From contig NZ_CP049159.1 in assembly GCF_011493005.1 (NCBI RefSeq), positions 670,053-734,052 on the forward strand: a stretch of 64,000 nt of DNA. Direction: 5' to 3'. The notes under the pieces are model-generated. The model was not told where the DNA came from. It saw only the letters and a list, made by a program, of their open reading frames with translations, and ran no database searches. This stretch comes from Caballeronia sp. SBC1 (GTDB taxonomy: Bacteria > Pseudomonadota > Gammaproteobacteria > Burkholderiales > Burkholderiaceae). Below, one piece after another: positions 18,555 to 27,187 of this stretch (positions within the stretch are counted from its first letter, which is position 1; the number at the start of each line of letters is the position of its first letter). The position numbers were made by a program, and so were the translations under genes.

Positions 18555-19520
18555 ATGACTATTCTCGGCATTGAACAGGTTACCTACGGCGTGACCGACC
18601 TCGCAACGTGCAGGACTTTCTTCAGCGACTGGGGCTTGAAAGAAGTCGCGAACGACGAAACTCATGCGCGTTTCGAAGCGCAGAACGGCTGCACGATCAT
18701 GGTCGTCGATGCAAACGATCCAGCGCTGCCGCCCGCTTTCGAGGCGGGTCCGACGCTGCGCGAAGTGACATGGGGTGTGGCGACCGCGGCAGAACTCGAC
18801 GCGTTGCGCGGGAAGTTCGCAGGTCAGCCGGGCCACTTCGAAACCAGCGATGCGGTGGGTTGCATCGACCCGAACGGCATGGCGATTCGCGTTGAAGTCA
18901 CGCGCAAGCGCACGCTCGATATCAAGGGCTCGCCCTCGAATGTGTGGGGTCAGAACCTGCGAATCAATACGCCGAGTACGGTATATGAACGCGCCGAACC
19001 CATCGAAGTCGGTCACGTCGTGTTCTTCACGAATTGCGTGGCCGAACAGGAAAGGTTTTATCACGACCTGCTTGGCTTCGAGACGTCGGATCGCTATCCG
19101 GGGCGTGGCGCGTTCATGCGTTGCGCACCGCACGGCGGTCATCACGACCTGTTCCTGCTGCAACTCCCTGACGGCAAACGCGGCCTGAATCACGTCGCGT
19201 TCACCGTGCGCGATATCCATGAAGTCTTCGGCGGCGGCCTGCATGTCAGCCGATGCGGCTGGACGACGCAACTCGGACCCGGCAGGCATCCGGTGTCGTC
19301 GGCGTACTTCTGGTACTTCCAGAACCCGGCAGGCGGCTTGATCGAGTACTACGCCGACGAAGACGTGCTCACGCCCGACTGGCAACCGCGCGATTTCGAA
19401 CCCGGTCCGACGGTGTTCGCCGAATGGGCCGTCGATGGCGGTCTGGACGGCAACACGCGGCGGCAAAAGAACGCGAAGGCGCCGGAAGGGAAGTTCATGA
19501 CGGAGCGCAAGAATGGCTGA
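18555..19520 (+). CDS. Two-domain VOC protein, extradiol dioxygenase-type
   Basis: The 321-residue protein has two vicinal-oxygen-chelate modules (about 1-120 and 145-300). The C-terminal one keeps the type I extradiol triad: H in EVGHVVFF (near 152), H in LNHVAFTV (near 214) and E in GLIEYYAD (near 265). It is therefore a likely Fe(II)-dependent ring-cleaving dioxygenase acting on the catechol made by the Rieske enzyme and SDR. Regiochemistry is not readable from sequence. It overlaps the reductase start by 8 bases. Confidence 0.9.
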   Translation: MTILGIEQVTYGVTDLATCRTFFSDWGLKEVANDETHARFEAQNGCTIMVVDANDPALPPAFEAGPTLREVTWGVATAAELDALRGKFAGQPGHFETSDAVGCIDPNGMAIRVEVTRKRTLDIKGSPSNVWGQNLRINTPSTVYERAEPIEVGHVVFFTNCVAEQERFYHDLLGFETSDRYPGRGAFMRCAPHGGHHDLFLLQLPDGKRGLNHVAFTVRDIHEVFGGGLHVSRCGWTTQLGPGRHPVSSAYFWYFQNPAGGLIEYYADEDVLTPDWQPRDFEPGPTVFAEWAVDGGLDGNTRRQKNAKAPEGKFMTERKNG

Positions 19521-20742
19521 CGATCTGGCATTGGGCGAGCCGCATACGGTCGTGGTGATCGGCGGTGGACAGGCGGCGGGATGGATCGTTAAGACGCTGC
19601 GCAAGGACGGTTTTACCGGCCCCCTCGTGATGATCGCCGATGAGATTCACTTGCCCTATGAGCGCCCGCCGCTCTCGAAGGCAGTGCTTTCAGGTGATGC
19701 CGATATAGACACCGTTCGGCTGGTTTCATCGGATGACTTCGCGGCGCTGAACGTTGAGGCATGGCAACCGGATCGTGCGGTGGCGATCGATCGCGAACAG
19801 CGGATCGTACGTACATCGCAGGGCCGCGAGGTGCGGTATGACCGGCTGGTGATTGCGACCGGCGGTGCCGCGCGGCGCTTACCGGAATCGCTCGTGAAGA
19901 CATCGCACATTGCCTATCTGCGTACGCTCGACGACGCCGTGTCGCTCGGTGCGAGACTGCGCAAGAGTATGCGTGTGCTCGTGATCGGCGGCGGCTGGAT
20001 CGGTCTCGAGGTGGCGGCGACGGCGCGCAAGCTGGGCGTGGAGGCAACCATCATTGAAGGAGCGTCGCGTCTGTGTGGCCGTTCGTTGCCGCACACGGTG
20101 TCGGATTTCCTGCTGGAGTTGCATCGCTCGAATGGCGTGGATGTAAGGCTCGATGCATCACTCGTCGCGCTGGACGATTACGAGCAAGGCGTACGCGCCA
20201 CGTTCGCGGACGGCAGCACGCTCGATGCGGATTTCGCAGTCGCGGGGATCGGTTTGACGCCCCACACGTCACTCGCACAAGAGGCAGGACTCGACGTGAA
20301 CGACGGCATTGTGGTCGATGAATTCGGAGCGACGTCCGACCCGTTCATCTTCGCTTGCGGCGATGTCTCGAACCATCCGAACGCGTGGCTCAAGCGTCGC
20401 GTGAGGCTCGAATCGTGGGCCAACGCGCAAAACCAGGCTATAGCAACCGCACGCGCGCTGATGGGCACGCGCGAGCCCTACGCTGAAATCCCGTGGTTCT
20501 GGTCCGATCAATACGACGTGAACCTGCAGATCCTCGGCGACATTCCCGCTGGCATCGAACCGGTCATACGTGGGGACCTGAACGCTCGCCGCGCGAGTCT
20601 TTTCTTTCTGGAAGCGGGTCTCATCCGTGGCGTGATTTCGATCAACATGCCGCGCGACCTGAAGCTCGCGCGCAAGTGGATGAGCCAGGGTCGCACGATC
20701 GACGTCGCGACCTTGGCCGATACGGCCAAAGCGCTCGCTTGA
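19513..20742 (+). CDS. FAD-dependent ferredoxin reductase of the Rieske oxygenase system
   Basis: This 409-residue reductase has FAD motif VVVIGGGQAAG (near residue 14), NAD-binding motif VLVIGGGWIGLEVA (near 155), and the FACGDVSN stretch near 278 that contacts FAD. The C-terminal domain begins WFWSDQYDVNLQILG, as in BphA4/putidaredoxin-reductase proteins. It completes the three-component oxygenase with the ferredoxin and alpha subunit, although it is about 10 kb from them in the same operon. Confidence 0.93.
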   Translation: MADDLALGEPHTVVVIGGGQAAGWIVKTLRKDGFTGPLVMIADEIHLPYERPPLSKAVLSGDADIDTVRLVSSDDFAALNVEAWQPDRAVAIDREQRIVRTSQGREVRYDRLVIATGGAARRLPESLVKTSHIAYLRTLDDAVSLGARLRKSMRVLVIGGGWIGLEVAATARKLGVEATIIEGASRLCGRSLPHTVSDFLLELHRSNGVDVRLDASLVALDDYEQGVRATFADGSTLDADFAVAGIGLTPHTSLAQEAGLDVNDGIVVDEFGATSDPFIFACGDVSNHPNAWLKRRVRLESWANAQNQAIATARALMGTREPYAEIPWFWSDQYDVNLQILGDIPAGIEPVIRGDLNARRASLFFLEAGLIRGVISINMPRDLKLARKWMSQGRTIDVATLADTAKALA

Positions 20743-20777
20743 ACATCATGGACGCCATACGAGGACGAGGTACAGAC

Positions 20778-22193
20778 ATGAGAACGTTTGGCAATACGTT
20801 AGGCAATACGATTGTAGCGCAGGGCGGGGCGAATGCCATGGGGGCGCTTACCGCCGGTTCGATCATCGCGCGGATTGAGCGTCTGCCGACCAACCCGATG
20901 CAGGTGCGTGCGCGTTTCCTGATCGGCGCGGCGACGTTCTTCGATGGCTTCGACGTCATCACCATAGCGACCACGCTGCCGCTGCTGATCCAGAAGTGGG
21001 GTCTCACGCCAGGACAGATCGGATTCCTGATTGCTTCGGGTTCGATCGGCCAGTTGATCGGTGCATTCCTTTTTCCGGCGCTGGCCGAACGTTTCGGTCG
21101 CGTGCGCTCGATTGCGTGGAGTTCCGGGATCATCGGCGTCACGAGCATTGCCTGCGGGTTCGCCCCGACGTTTGCCGTTTTCGTCGCGCTGCGCATTGCG
21201 CAAGGGCTGGGACTGGGCGGTGAATTGCCGGTCGCGGCAACTTATATCAACGAGATCACACGGGCTCACGGCCGGGGGCGTTTCGTTTTGCTATACGAAA
21301 TTGTGTTCCCGATCGGGTTGCTGGCGTCGAATGCACTGGGTGCATGGATCGTGCCGCGCTTTGGCTGGGAGGCAATGTATATCATTGGCGGCGTGCCTCT
21401 GCTCCTGTTCTTCGCGCTGCGCAAGATTGTTCCTGAATCGCCGCGCTGGCTGGCATCGAAAGATCGTATGCACGACGCCGACCACGCGCTCAATGCGTTC
21501 GAAGCCACGGTCAAGGGCCCGTTGCCGCCGTTGTCGGCGACGACCGAGTTCGACGCAATGGCGCATCGTCATCCCAAGCGTCGTGCACGCGATGTCTTCG
21601 GGCGTGCTTACATTAAGCGCACGATCGCTGTCGCATTGCTGTGGATGACCTGCGGCGTCATCCAGTATGGTCTGTCAACATGGTTGCCGACGATCTACAA
21701 GACCGTCTATCAATCGCCCTTGCAACTGGCGTTGAACCTGGCCGTAGCGGCGTCGCTCCTCGGCGTGGTGGGGTCCGTGATCTGTGCGCTGATTGTAGAT
21801 AGGGTGGGCCGCAAACCGGTCATCAACGTGTCGTTCGTGTTGTGCGCGGTTTCACTGGCGCTGGCTGCTGCGTTTCACAACGAGTCGGTGTACGTGGTTG
21901 CGACATGCTGTGCGTTTGCGATCGGGTTCATGTCGTGCGGATTTATAACCGCGTACGTCTATACGCCCGAACTGTATCCAACCAGCATCCGTGCGTTCGG
22001 TTGCGGCGTAGCCGGCGCGTGGTTAAAGCTGGCGGCCATATTTGCCCCCGCGATGGTCGGCAAGACCCTCGTTGGCGGTCATCTCGACACGGCTTTGTAC
22101 CTGCTCGCAATCGTGCCGATGCTGGCCGCGGTAGCGGTTCATTTCTTGGGCGTCGAGACGAAAGGGCGAGTGCTCGAGCAACTCGAAGTATGA
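20778..22193 (+). CDS. MFS transporter, aromatic acid:H+ symporter (AAHS) type
   Basis: This 471-residue permease has about 12 hydrophobic segments. It shows FFDGFDVITIATTLP in TM1, GRVRSIAWSS after TM2, a GGELPVAATYINE helix near TM4-5 and LYPTSIRAFGCG in TM10, all typical of the AAHS/sugar-porter branch (PcaK/BenK-like). It probably imports the aromatic substrate. The ATG at 20778 follows a GAGG; another in-frame ATG at 20748 gives 10 extra residues. It is the last gene of the plus-strand operon. Confidence 0.92.
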   Translation: MRTFGNTLGNTIVAQGGANAMGALTAGSIIARIERLPTNPMQVRARFLIGAATFFDGFDVITIATTLPLLIQKWGLTPGQIGFLIASGSIGQLIGAFLFPALAERFGRVRSIAWSSGIIGVTSIACGFAPTFAVFVALRIAQGLGLGGELPVAATYINEITRAHGRGRFVLLYEIVFPIGLLASNALGAWIVPRFGWEAMYIIGGVPLLLFFALRKIVPESPRWLASKDRMHDADHALNAFEATVKGPLPPLSATTEFDAMAHRHPKRRARDVFGRAYIKRTIAVALLWMTCGVIQYGLSTWLPTIYKTVYQSPLQLALNLAVAASLLGVVGSVICALIVDRVGRKPVINVSFVLCAVSLALAAAFHNESVYVVATCCAFAIGFMSCGFITAYVYTPELYPTSIRAFGCGVAGAWLKLAAIFAPAMVGKTLVGGHLDTALYLLAIVPMLAAVAVHFLGVETKGRVLEQLEV

Positions 22194-22289
22194 GAGAGTC
22201 CTTCCGCTAGATGTCATCGTGGCCTCCGGCGCCGCGGGAATCGACGCCGGCTAAGCTTAAGCCGCCCGAAAGCGGACATTTGAATCTAG

Positions 22290-23099
22290 GGCGTGTTCAC
22301 ACTAATGCCTTTTGCCTGTAAACTTCGGGAATGGAACTCACCGAAGCCCAATTTCAAAAGATCGAACATTGTTTGCCACGTCAACGTGGCAACGTCAGCA
22401 TGTCGAACCTTCAAGTGTTGAATGCGATTCTTTATGTTGCTGAGCATGGTTGCAAGTGGCGTGGTTTGCCCAAGCGCTTTGGTCGGTGGCACACGATCTA
22501 TACGCGGATGAACCGATGGTCCAAAAGCGGCGTGCTGGATCGCGTATTTACCGAATTGCAGCGTGCCCAGATCGTTCGTGTCAGGATCGAGGCAGTCTCG
22601 CTGGATAGCACGATCGTAAAGGTGCATCGAGATGGGACTGGCGCATTGAAAAAAACGGACCTCAAGCCATCGGCAAGTGCCGAGCCGGATGGACTACCAA
22701 GATTCATATGGTTGCCGCGGATGCTCGAACAGCCATAACGTTCGCGCTTTCTCCCGGTCAAGCCGGTGATGCACCCCAGGGACGAGCCTTGCTACAAAGC
22801 ATCGGGCCGCCGAATTGGCCACTGCACTTGCTGATGGACAAGGCCTATGAGGGCGACGAGACGCGACAACTCGCGCTTGACCTGGGCTTCATCCCGTTGT
22901 CCCGCCAAAAAGCAATCGCCTTGAACCATGGGAATACAATCCGGAAATGTACAAACGTCGAAACGAAGTGGAGCGACTATTCCGAAGACTTAAAGGCTTC
23001 CGCCGCGTCTTCTCGCGATTCGACAAACTGGATGTGATGTTCATCGCCTTCATCAATTTCGCGCTTATCGTCGATGGGCTCAGGTAGTGTGAACACGAC
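22290..23099 (+). mobile_element. IS5-family (IS427-group-like) insertion sequence, 810 bp
   Basis: The ends G(G/T)CGTGTTCACACTA form near-perfect inverted repeats and are bounded by CTAG on both sides (22286-22289 and 23100-23103), the target duplication expected for this group. Length and two-frame transposase fit the IS427 group. Confidence 0.85.
22331..23089 (+). pseudogene. IS5-family transposase, frameshifted
   Basis: Frame 1 starts at 22331 (MELTEAQF) and covers the DUF4096-like N-terminal domain. At a run of seven A (22649-22655) a -1 slip leads into the second frame (KIHMVAADARTAITF, then LLMDKAYEGDETRQLA), as in the programmed frameshift of this group. A further shift is needed near 22895: one base is missing after ATCCCG. 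The rest of the protein (YKRRNEVERLFRRLKGFRR, then FINFALIVDGLR) continues in a third frame to the stop at 23089. The second shift is not programmed, so this copy is probably inactive on its own. Confidence 0.8.
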
Positions 23100-23287
23100 C
23101 TAGTTGAAGAAGCAATATGGCACCGGCGCAAGCAGAAGCAGAAAACGAGATATCTAATTAACAAAATCAATTAATTTTACATAATGTTAATTATCAATTT
23201 TATGTGTTGTAGCAGCTAAGTTGTAATGTCCGCTTTTAGCTAGATTCAAGGCCCCAAACGTAAAACCATACTGAAATTCCCCAAACT

Positions 23288-23351
23288 GGAAGTAAAGTTG
23301 GAAATAACGCGAAAAAACCCCGAATTTCGCGTTATTTCCAATTTTGCTTCC
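23288..23351. repeat. 27-bp inverted repeat (long hairpin)
   Basis: The left arm (23288-23314, starting GGAAGTAAAGTTGG) pairs with the right arm (23325-23351, ending TTTTGCTTCC) with two mismatches and a 10-base loop. It could be a transcription terminator-like structure or part of a recombination site. Confidence 0.7.
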
Positions 23352-23411
23352 TTGAACAGTTTCCATTCGCTTTATTTCCAACTTTACTTCCTTGATGAGT
23401 TTCCAGTCGCT
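23332..23411. repeat. Two tandem 40-bp direct repeats
   Basis: Units 23332-23371 and 23372-23411 both begin TTATTTCCAA and contain CTTCCTTGA and AGTTTCCA, with a few mismatches. With the inverted copy to their left they give three copies of one motif, a layout like accessory sites for a DNA-binding recombination protein. Confidence 0.7.
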
Positions 23412-23598
23412 TTTTGATGAAACGACGTCCGAGCCAGTTACGCTCAATGAGCAAAGTCATCAGGCGGCCGGGCGCATCGCCAATAAACACCGGCAATGTG
23501 CGGGCCGGCGCGCATTATTCAAACCAGCGGTGATCACGGCCATCGATCTGGATCAACTCGCCCGAAATCGCGCCACGCCTCAAGGAGCCATCTGAACC

Positions 23599-24825
23599 GT
23601 GACGAACATGCCGATAACGTCCGTGCAACCCGTCGAGTCGCTCGTCGTCCCAGCGGTGCTTGACGGTCGCGACGGCACCAACCGCGGTGACGTCGAGAAT
23701 TCTCAGTTGTCAGCGCGCGATGACCTGGAGGCGGTGCGTGCCTGGCTCGCCAATTACGCGAATACCAAGACGACTTACGACAATTACCGCAAGGAAGCCG
23801 AGCGGCTGCTGCTGTGGGCCGTCGTGCAGCTTGGCAAGCCGCTGTCGTCGCTCGCACACGAGGACCTGCTGCTCTTCAAGGCGTTCCTCACCGATTTGCA
23901 GCCCGCCAGTCGCTGGGTGTCGGCGAATGGCGGCAAGTATCCACGCGGCGACGCACGCTGGCGGCCGTTCAATGGGCCGTTGTCGACCGCCAGTCAGCGG
24001 CAGGCGCTGATCATCCTGAACGTCATGTTCACCTGGCTGGTGGACGCCGGTTATCTGCGCGGCAACCCGATGGCGTTGCTACGGCGCCGCGGCGAGCGCG
24101 CGGCGCCGCGCATCACCCGTTACCTGTCCATCTCGCTGTGGGATGAGGTCAAAGACTTTGTTGAGCAGTTACCGCAGGAAACGGAGCTGCAGAAGGCTTA
24201 CTACGCCCGCTGCCGGTGGCTCACCACCCTCTTCTATCTGCAAGGTATGCGTATTTCCGAGGTCGCCTCCGGCAAGATGGGTGACTTCTCGAGGCGACTC
24301 GGGGCGAATGGAGTTGATCAGTGGTGGCTTGAAGTACTCGGCAAAGGGCACAAGGAACGGATCGTGCCGGCGTCGCTCGAACTGATCGTCGAGCTGGCCC
24401 GCTACAGGACGGCGAACAACTTGCCGTCGCTGCCCAGCCGCGCCGAGGAAACGCCGCTCGTCATGCCGTTCAGGGGAAAGAACCGATCCATGTCGCGCTC
24501 GGCCATTCATGAGGCGATCAAGAGTGTATTTGGCAACGCCGCAACCTGGCTGCGCTCGCGCGGGCTCGAGTTCACGGATCGCGCCGATGAGCTGGACCGT
24601 GCTTCGGCGCACTGGCTACGCCATACATCGGGCTCGCATCAGGCCGATGGTGGTTCTGACCTGCGAACAGTTCGCGACAATCTGGGGCACGCTTCGCTGA
24701 CTACCACGAGCCTGTACATCCATGAGGAGGAGGACAAGCGCCACAGCGAAACAGTGAAACGCCATCGGATGAACTGGGAGGCGCGGCCAGCCGCAGATCC
24801 CGGTCCTCGAGAGAAGGATCATTAA
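23599..24825 (+). CDS. Tyrosine recombinase / site-specific integrase (1)
   Basis: The 408-residue recombinase has an N-terminal SAM-like core-binding domain (about 35-190) and a C-terminal catalytic domain. Catalytic residues are R in GMRISEVA, HWLRH, GH in NLGHAS, and the nucleophile Y in TTSLYIHEEED. It is a paralogue of recombinases 2 (41201-45678) and 3 (59404-60582): all share DGRDGTNR/DGSLGTNR-like starts and the C-terminal DDDxRH-type tail. The start is GTG at 23599, with an ATG four codons in. No KfrA_N partner is adjacent, unlike the other two copies. It appears intact. Confidence 0.9.
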   Translation: MTNMPITSVQPVESLVVPAVLDGRDGTNRGDVENSQLSARDDLEAVRAWLANYANTKTTYDNYRKEAERLLLWAVVQLGKPLSSLAHEDLLLFKAFLTDLQPASRWVSANGGKYPRGDARWRPFNGPLSTASQRQALIILNVMFTWLVDAGYLRGNPMALLRRRGERAAPRITRYLSISLWDEVKDFVEQLPQETELQKAYYARCRWLTTLFYLQGMRISEVASGKMGDFSRRLGANGVDQWWLEVLGKGHKERIVPASLELIVELARYRTANNLPSLPSRAEETPLVMPFRGKNRSMSRSAIHEAIKSVFGNAATWLRSRGLEFTDRADELDRASAHWLRHTSGSHQADGGSDLRTVRDNLGHASLTTTSLYIHEEEDKRHSETVKRHRMNWEARPAADPGPREKDH

Positions 24826-25481
24826 CGTTTCGGTAGCAAGAGCATGTTCGGCGCTGTTACTGTCCACTAGATCGTGCCTATCACTTACCGGCGACGCACC
24901 ATCCATGAAAGAGCCGCTTTGAGTGTTGCCTTACGGATTCGTATCTGGGAGAGATCCTCACGTCTCTACTACTTTGCACGGGTGCCCCTTCGCCCGCCGT
25001 CGGCGTGGCCGCGCCGGCAGTTGAAGGTATGCGCGTGGAAGGCACCGCGATGGCGGCTTAGGGCTGACGCCGCCGTACCCAGTGGGCGCCATCCATGGAA
25101 AGTTCATCGATCACCGCTCTCAAACTCCTCATGGCCGTCGGTTTTTAATAAAAGAACTGCGACCACTTGCCATCACATTGCCAGCTTCTGCGCTCGACCA
25201 TCCTGTTTTACGGCGCCTTGCTGTATTCGTCGGGAACTGGTGGTATGCATTCCATCGGCAGGAGACTTTGTGTCCCATGACGTCCCAACCGTTTCTCTTT
25301 TTTTGATGGCACGGACCAAGTACACTTGGCTCAAGTACGACATTACTACTTGGGGCCTACAGCTAAAATGTTGATAATTAAGCTTATGTAAAATATGTAG
25401 GACTACGAACTCAAAGGAATGCGAGCGGAGCATCTCGAACCAATTTTTTCCTCTTCTCGCACTTTCGCCCCTATCCTTTCT
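24826..25481. other. Intergenic region, no gene recognised
   Basis: About 650 bases between recombinase 1 and the convergent unknown gene. Only short overlapping frames are present and none has recognisable motifs. It may hold debris of an older insertion. Confidence 0.4.
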
Positions 25482-26141
25482 CTATGCTGCAGCCGCGTCA
25501 AAGTCCACCATGTGGACGAAGCGTTCAAGAAGCGGCGAAGGCTCGTAGAAGGCGCCACCATATGCCGCGACGGTTGAAATCAGGCCGGTGCGCGACAGCG
25601 ACCCGATGATCGCGAAGAAGTCAGCTTCACTTTCAAATACCGCTGGTGTCAACTCGCTCTGCATCGCGGCACGGGCCGCGATCCGTCGCTGGCCGATATC
25701 TAACGCCGCATGGCTCGGATCGAACCAATTTCTATGAAGACTACCGAGCAGCAAGACCTCGTCGCGACGCAAAGCACCGAGAATGTCGGCGTAGTACAAA
25801 AACTCGTCGGCCTTCATGGTGCCCTGCCACGCCTGATTCGCGATGACCTGAGACAGAAGCCGTAGGTTGACCCGTGCGGCACCTTCCTGCGCTGCCCGCA
25901 GGAATCGGTAGACGATTGCAACTCCCTCTTCGAGGTCAGCCTCACTGACGCGCATGTCACCGCGCGCGAGTTCCTTTAGGAGGATCTCCCGGGCGTTATC
26001 GAGTCTTTTCGTGAACAGCTGCTTCAGTGCGTAGCCAACGACGTTTCCGCCTGGCACGTTCGCCAAGCTAAACATGTCGCCAATTGCAGCAATTAGGGAT
26101 TCGCTCATATATGCGCTAGATCCGTTATTTTCCGGTTTCAA
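25482..26141 (-). CDS. Hypothetical protein (219 aa), third gene of the AbiTii locus
   Basis: No family is recognised. The protein is mostly helical, with a glycine-rich, weakly hydrophobic stretch near residues 20-45 (FSLANVPGGNVVGYALKQLF) and a C-terminal half rich in charged helices. The TTG start at 26141 is given because it overlaps the upstream stop as TTGA, a sign of translational coupling; an ATG at 26108 would give 208 residues. It lies downstream of the AbiTii-type gene on the same strand and could belong to the same defence locus, which is inference. Confidence 0.65.
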   Translation of the reverse strand: MKPENNGSSAYMSESLIAAIGDMFSLANVPGGNVVGYALKQLFTKRLDNAREILLKELARGDMRVSEADLEEGVAIVYRFLRAAQEGAARVNLRLLSQVIANQAWQGTMKADEFLYYADILGALRRDEVLLLGSLHRNWFDPSHAALDIGQRRIAARAAMQSELTPAVFESEADFFAIIGSLSRTGLISTVAAYGGAFYEPSPLLERFVHMVDFDAAAA

Positions 26142-26410
26142 TTCGTTCGTTTGCCAAGCGGGTCGAGGCTAACCAGGTTGCCGTCGGCGGCGGCGGCGTC
26201 GGTGGCGTAGAACACCTCACCGCATGACAGGCAGCGAAGCTCTCCAACAATGTCCCGCCGCTTCGAACCCGTGAGCGTTCTGCTCCGAACGTGAACCGAC
26301 AATACGCACTCAGCGTGTGCAATACAGACGGAAGCTAGACCGGCGCAGTTGGTTGCGGATGAGAGGTATCGCGTCCCAGTAGCGTGCGTTCGACTCCGCG
26401 TACCCCACAT
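26138..26410 (-). CDS. Small cysteine-containing hypothetical protein
   Basis: The 90-residue frame ends with a plausible small zinc-ribbon-like half: CxxxxxC spaced cysteines near residues 23-35 and a CLSCGEVFYATD motif near 60. Its stop overlaps the start of the next gene by 4 bases. The N-terminal 20 residues are less convincing and the true start could be internal. It could instead be a chance frame, but the CxxCG motif and the coupling favour a real gene. Confidence 0.45.
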   Translation of the reverse strand: MWGTRSRTHATGTRYLSSATNCAGLASVCIAHAECVLSVHVRSRTLTGSKRRDIVGELRCLSCGEVFYATDAAAADGNLVSLDPLGKRTN

Positions 26411-26485
26411 GGGACTGTAACGGGTTCGACGATGCGTTCGTCGCTCCTGAAGTACCGGTGCTGGCTTGGAACATTGGAGGTTCGC

Positions 26486-27187
26486 TCATTTACCGATGCC
26501 GTAGTACGCCGACACTGCAGTGCCGAGAACGGCCGCTGCAGTCTGAACGCTGACATCCCACGCGGCCGTCCCCGCCTTCGAAAGTGTCTTTCCGATCCAG
26601 CCCTTGACGCTCGGCCCGATTTCCGGCTTATCGGCACTTGTGAGTGCATCCTCTGCGATGGCGGTGTCCAGATCTGCAAGATCCGCTTCATCAACGCCTT
26701 GCTTGCGGAGCTCGACCATCAGGCTCGCGAGGTCGTTCTTAACGACGCTACTTGTCATGTGTGACTGCGAACCGCTACCAATATTAATGTTGACGTTATC
26801 CCCAAAAACCGCCCCTTTGAACATATTTCCGACTCCAATCTGAGTTGCGAGGTCTTTGAAGCTAACACCGTCCAGTTGTTCTGGCACCTTCTCCTCCAAC
26901 TGAAGCATGAACTCCAGCAGACGGGAGCGCACTTCGACCACGACCTGTAAATGAGCACCAGCAGACAAGCGACCCCAAGCCGACATAATATGAAAGCCCG
27001 GCCTCAACCCCTTCTCAAGCGCCTTGTGGTATTCCGGAGGAAACGGAATGATAAGTTCCTTTTCGGGGCGGGAGAACTCCTCGACGACTGCGATGCTTTG
27101 GCGCAGATCACTACTCGTTACACGGGCACGAAGTCTTCCTTCCAAATGCAGCGTAGGCAGCGCGTGTCCGTTGTACTGGGTATAGCC
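26486..27187 (-). pseudogene. AbiTii-type protein gene, 3' part (split by IS4-family element)
   Basis: This is the downstream 230 codons of an AbiTii-domain gene, read through the GGCTATACC duplication. It contains the rest of the AbiTii domain (FPPEYHKALEKG, then MSAWGRLSAGAHLQVVVEVRSRLLEFMLQLEE), a DNVNINIGSGSQSH strand typical of the proteins that follow this domain, and a C-terminal hydrophobic helix (AAAVLGTAVSAYYGIG) after an acidic region. Joined to 28674-28892 it gives an uninterrupted 303-residue frame. AbiTii proteins are linked with abortive infection; the biochemical function is not known to me. Confidence 0.8.

Larger units (their letters stand above)
22269..23249. repeat. Inverted motif blocks flanking the IS5-family element
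   Basis: AAAGCGGACATT at 22269-22280 is mirrored by AATGTCCGCTTT at 23225-23236, and TTGAATCTAG at 22280-22289 is mirrored by CTAGATTCAA at 23240-23249. They lie outside the IS ends. They may be remnants of an older inverted structure in which the IS landed, or a dispersed intergenic repeat. Confidence 0.55.
23100..23598. other. AT-rich repeat-bearing region upstream of recombinase 1
   Basis: This gene-free region has an AT-rich start (23140-23210), then a long imperfect hairpin and two 40-base direct repeats (listed separately). It occupies the place where a recombinase of this type would have its recombination or resolution site. Confidence 0.5.

Noticed and set aside
18387..19604. 405-codon minus-strand open frame
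   Set aside because: Antisense to the aldehyde dehydrogenase and dioxygenase genes; no motifs, no operon context.
23332..23411. Tandem 40-bp repeats as a CRISPR array
   Set aside because: There are only two direct units with no spacers and no cas genes in the window.
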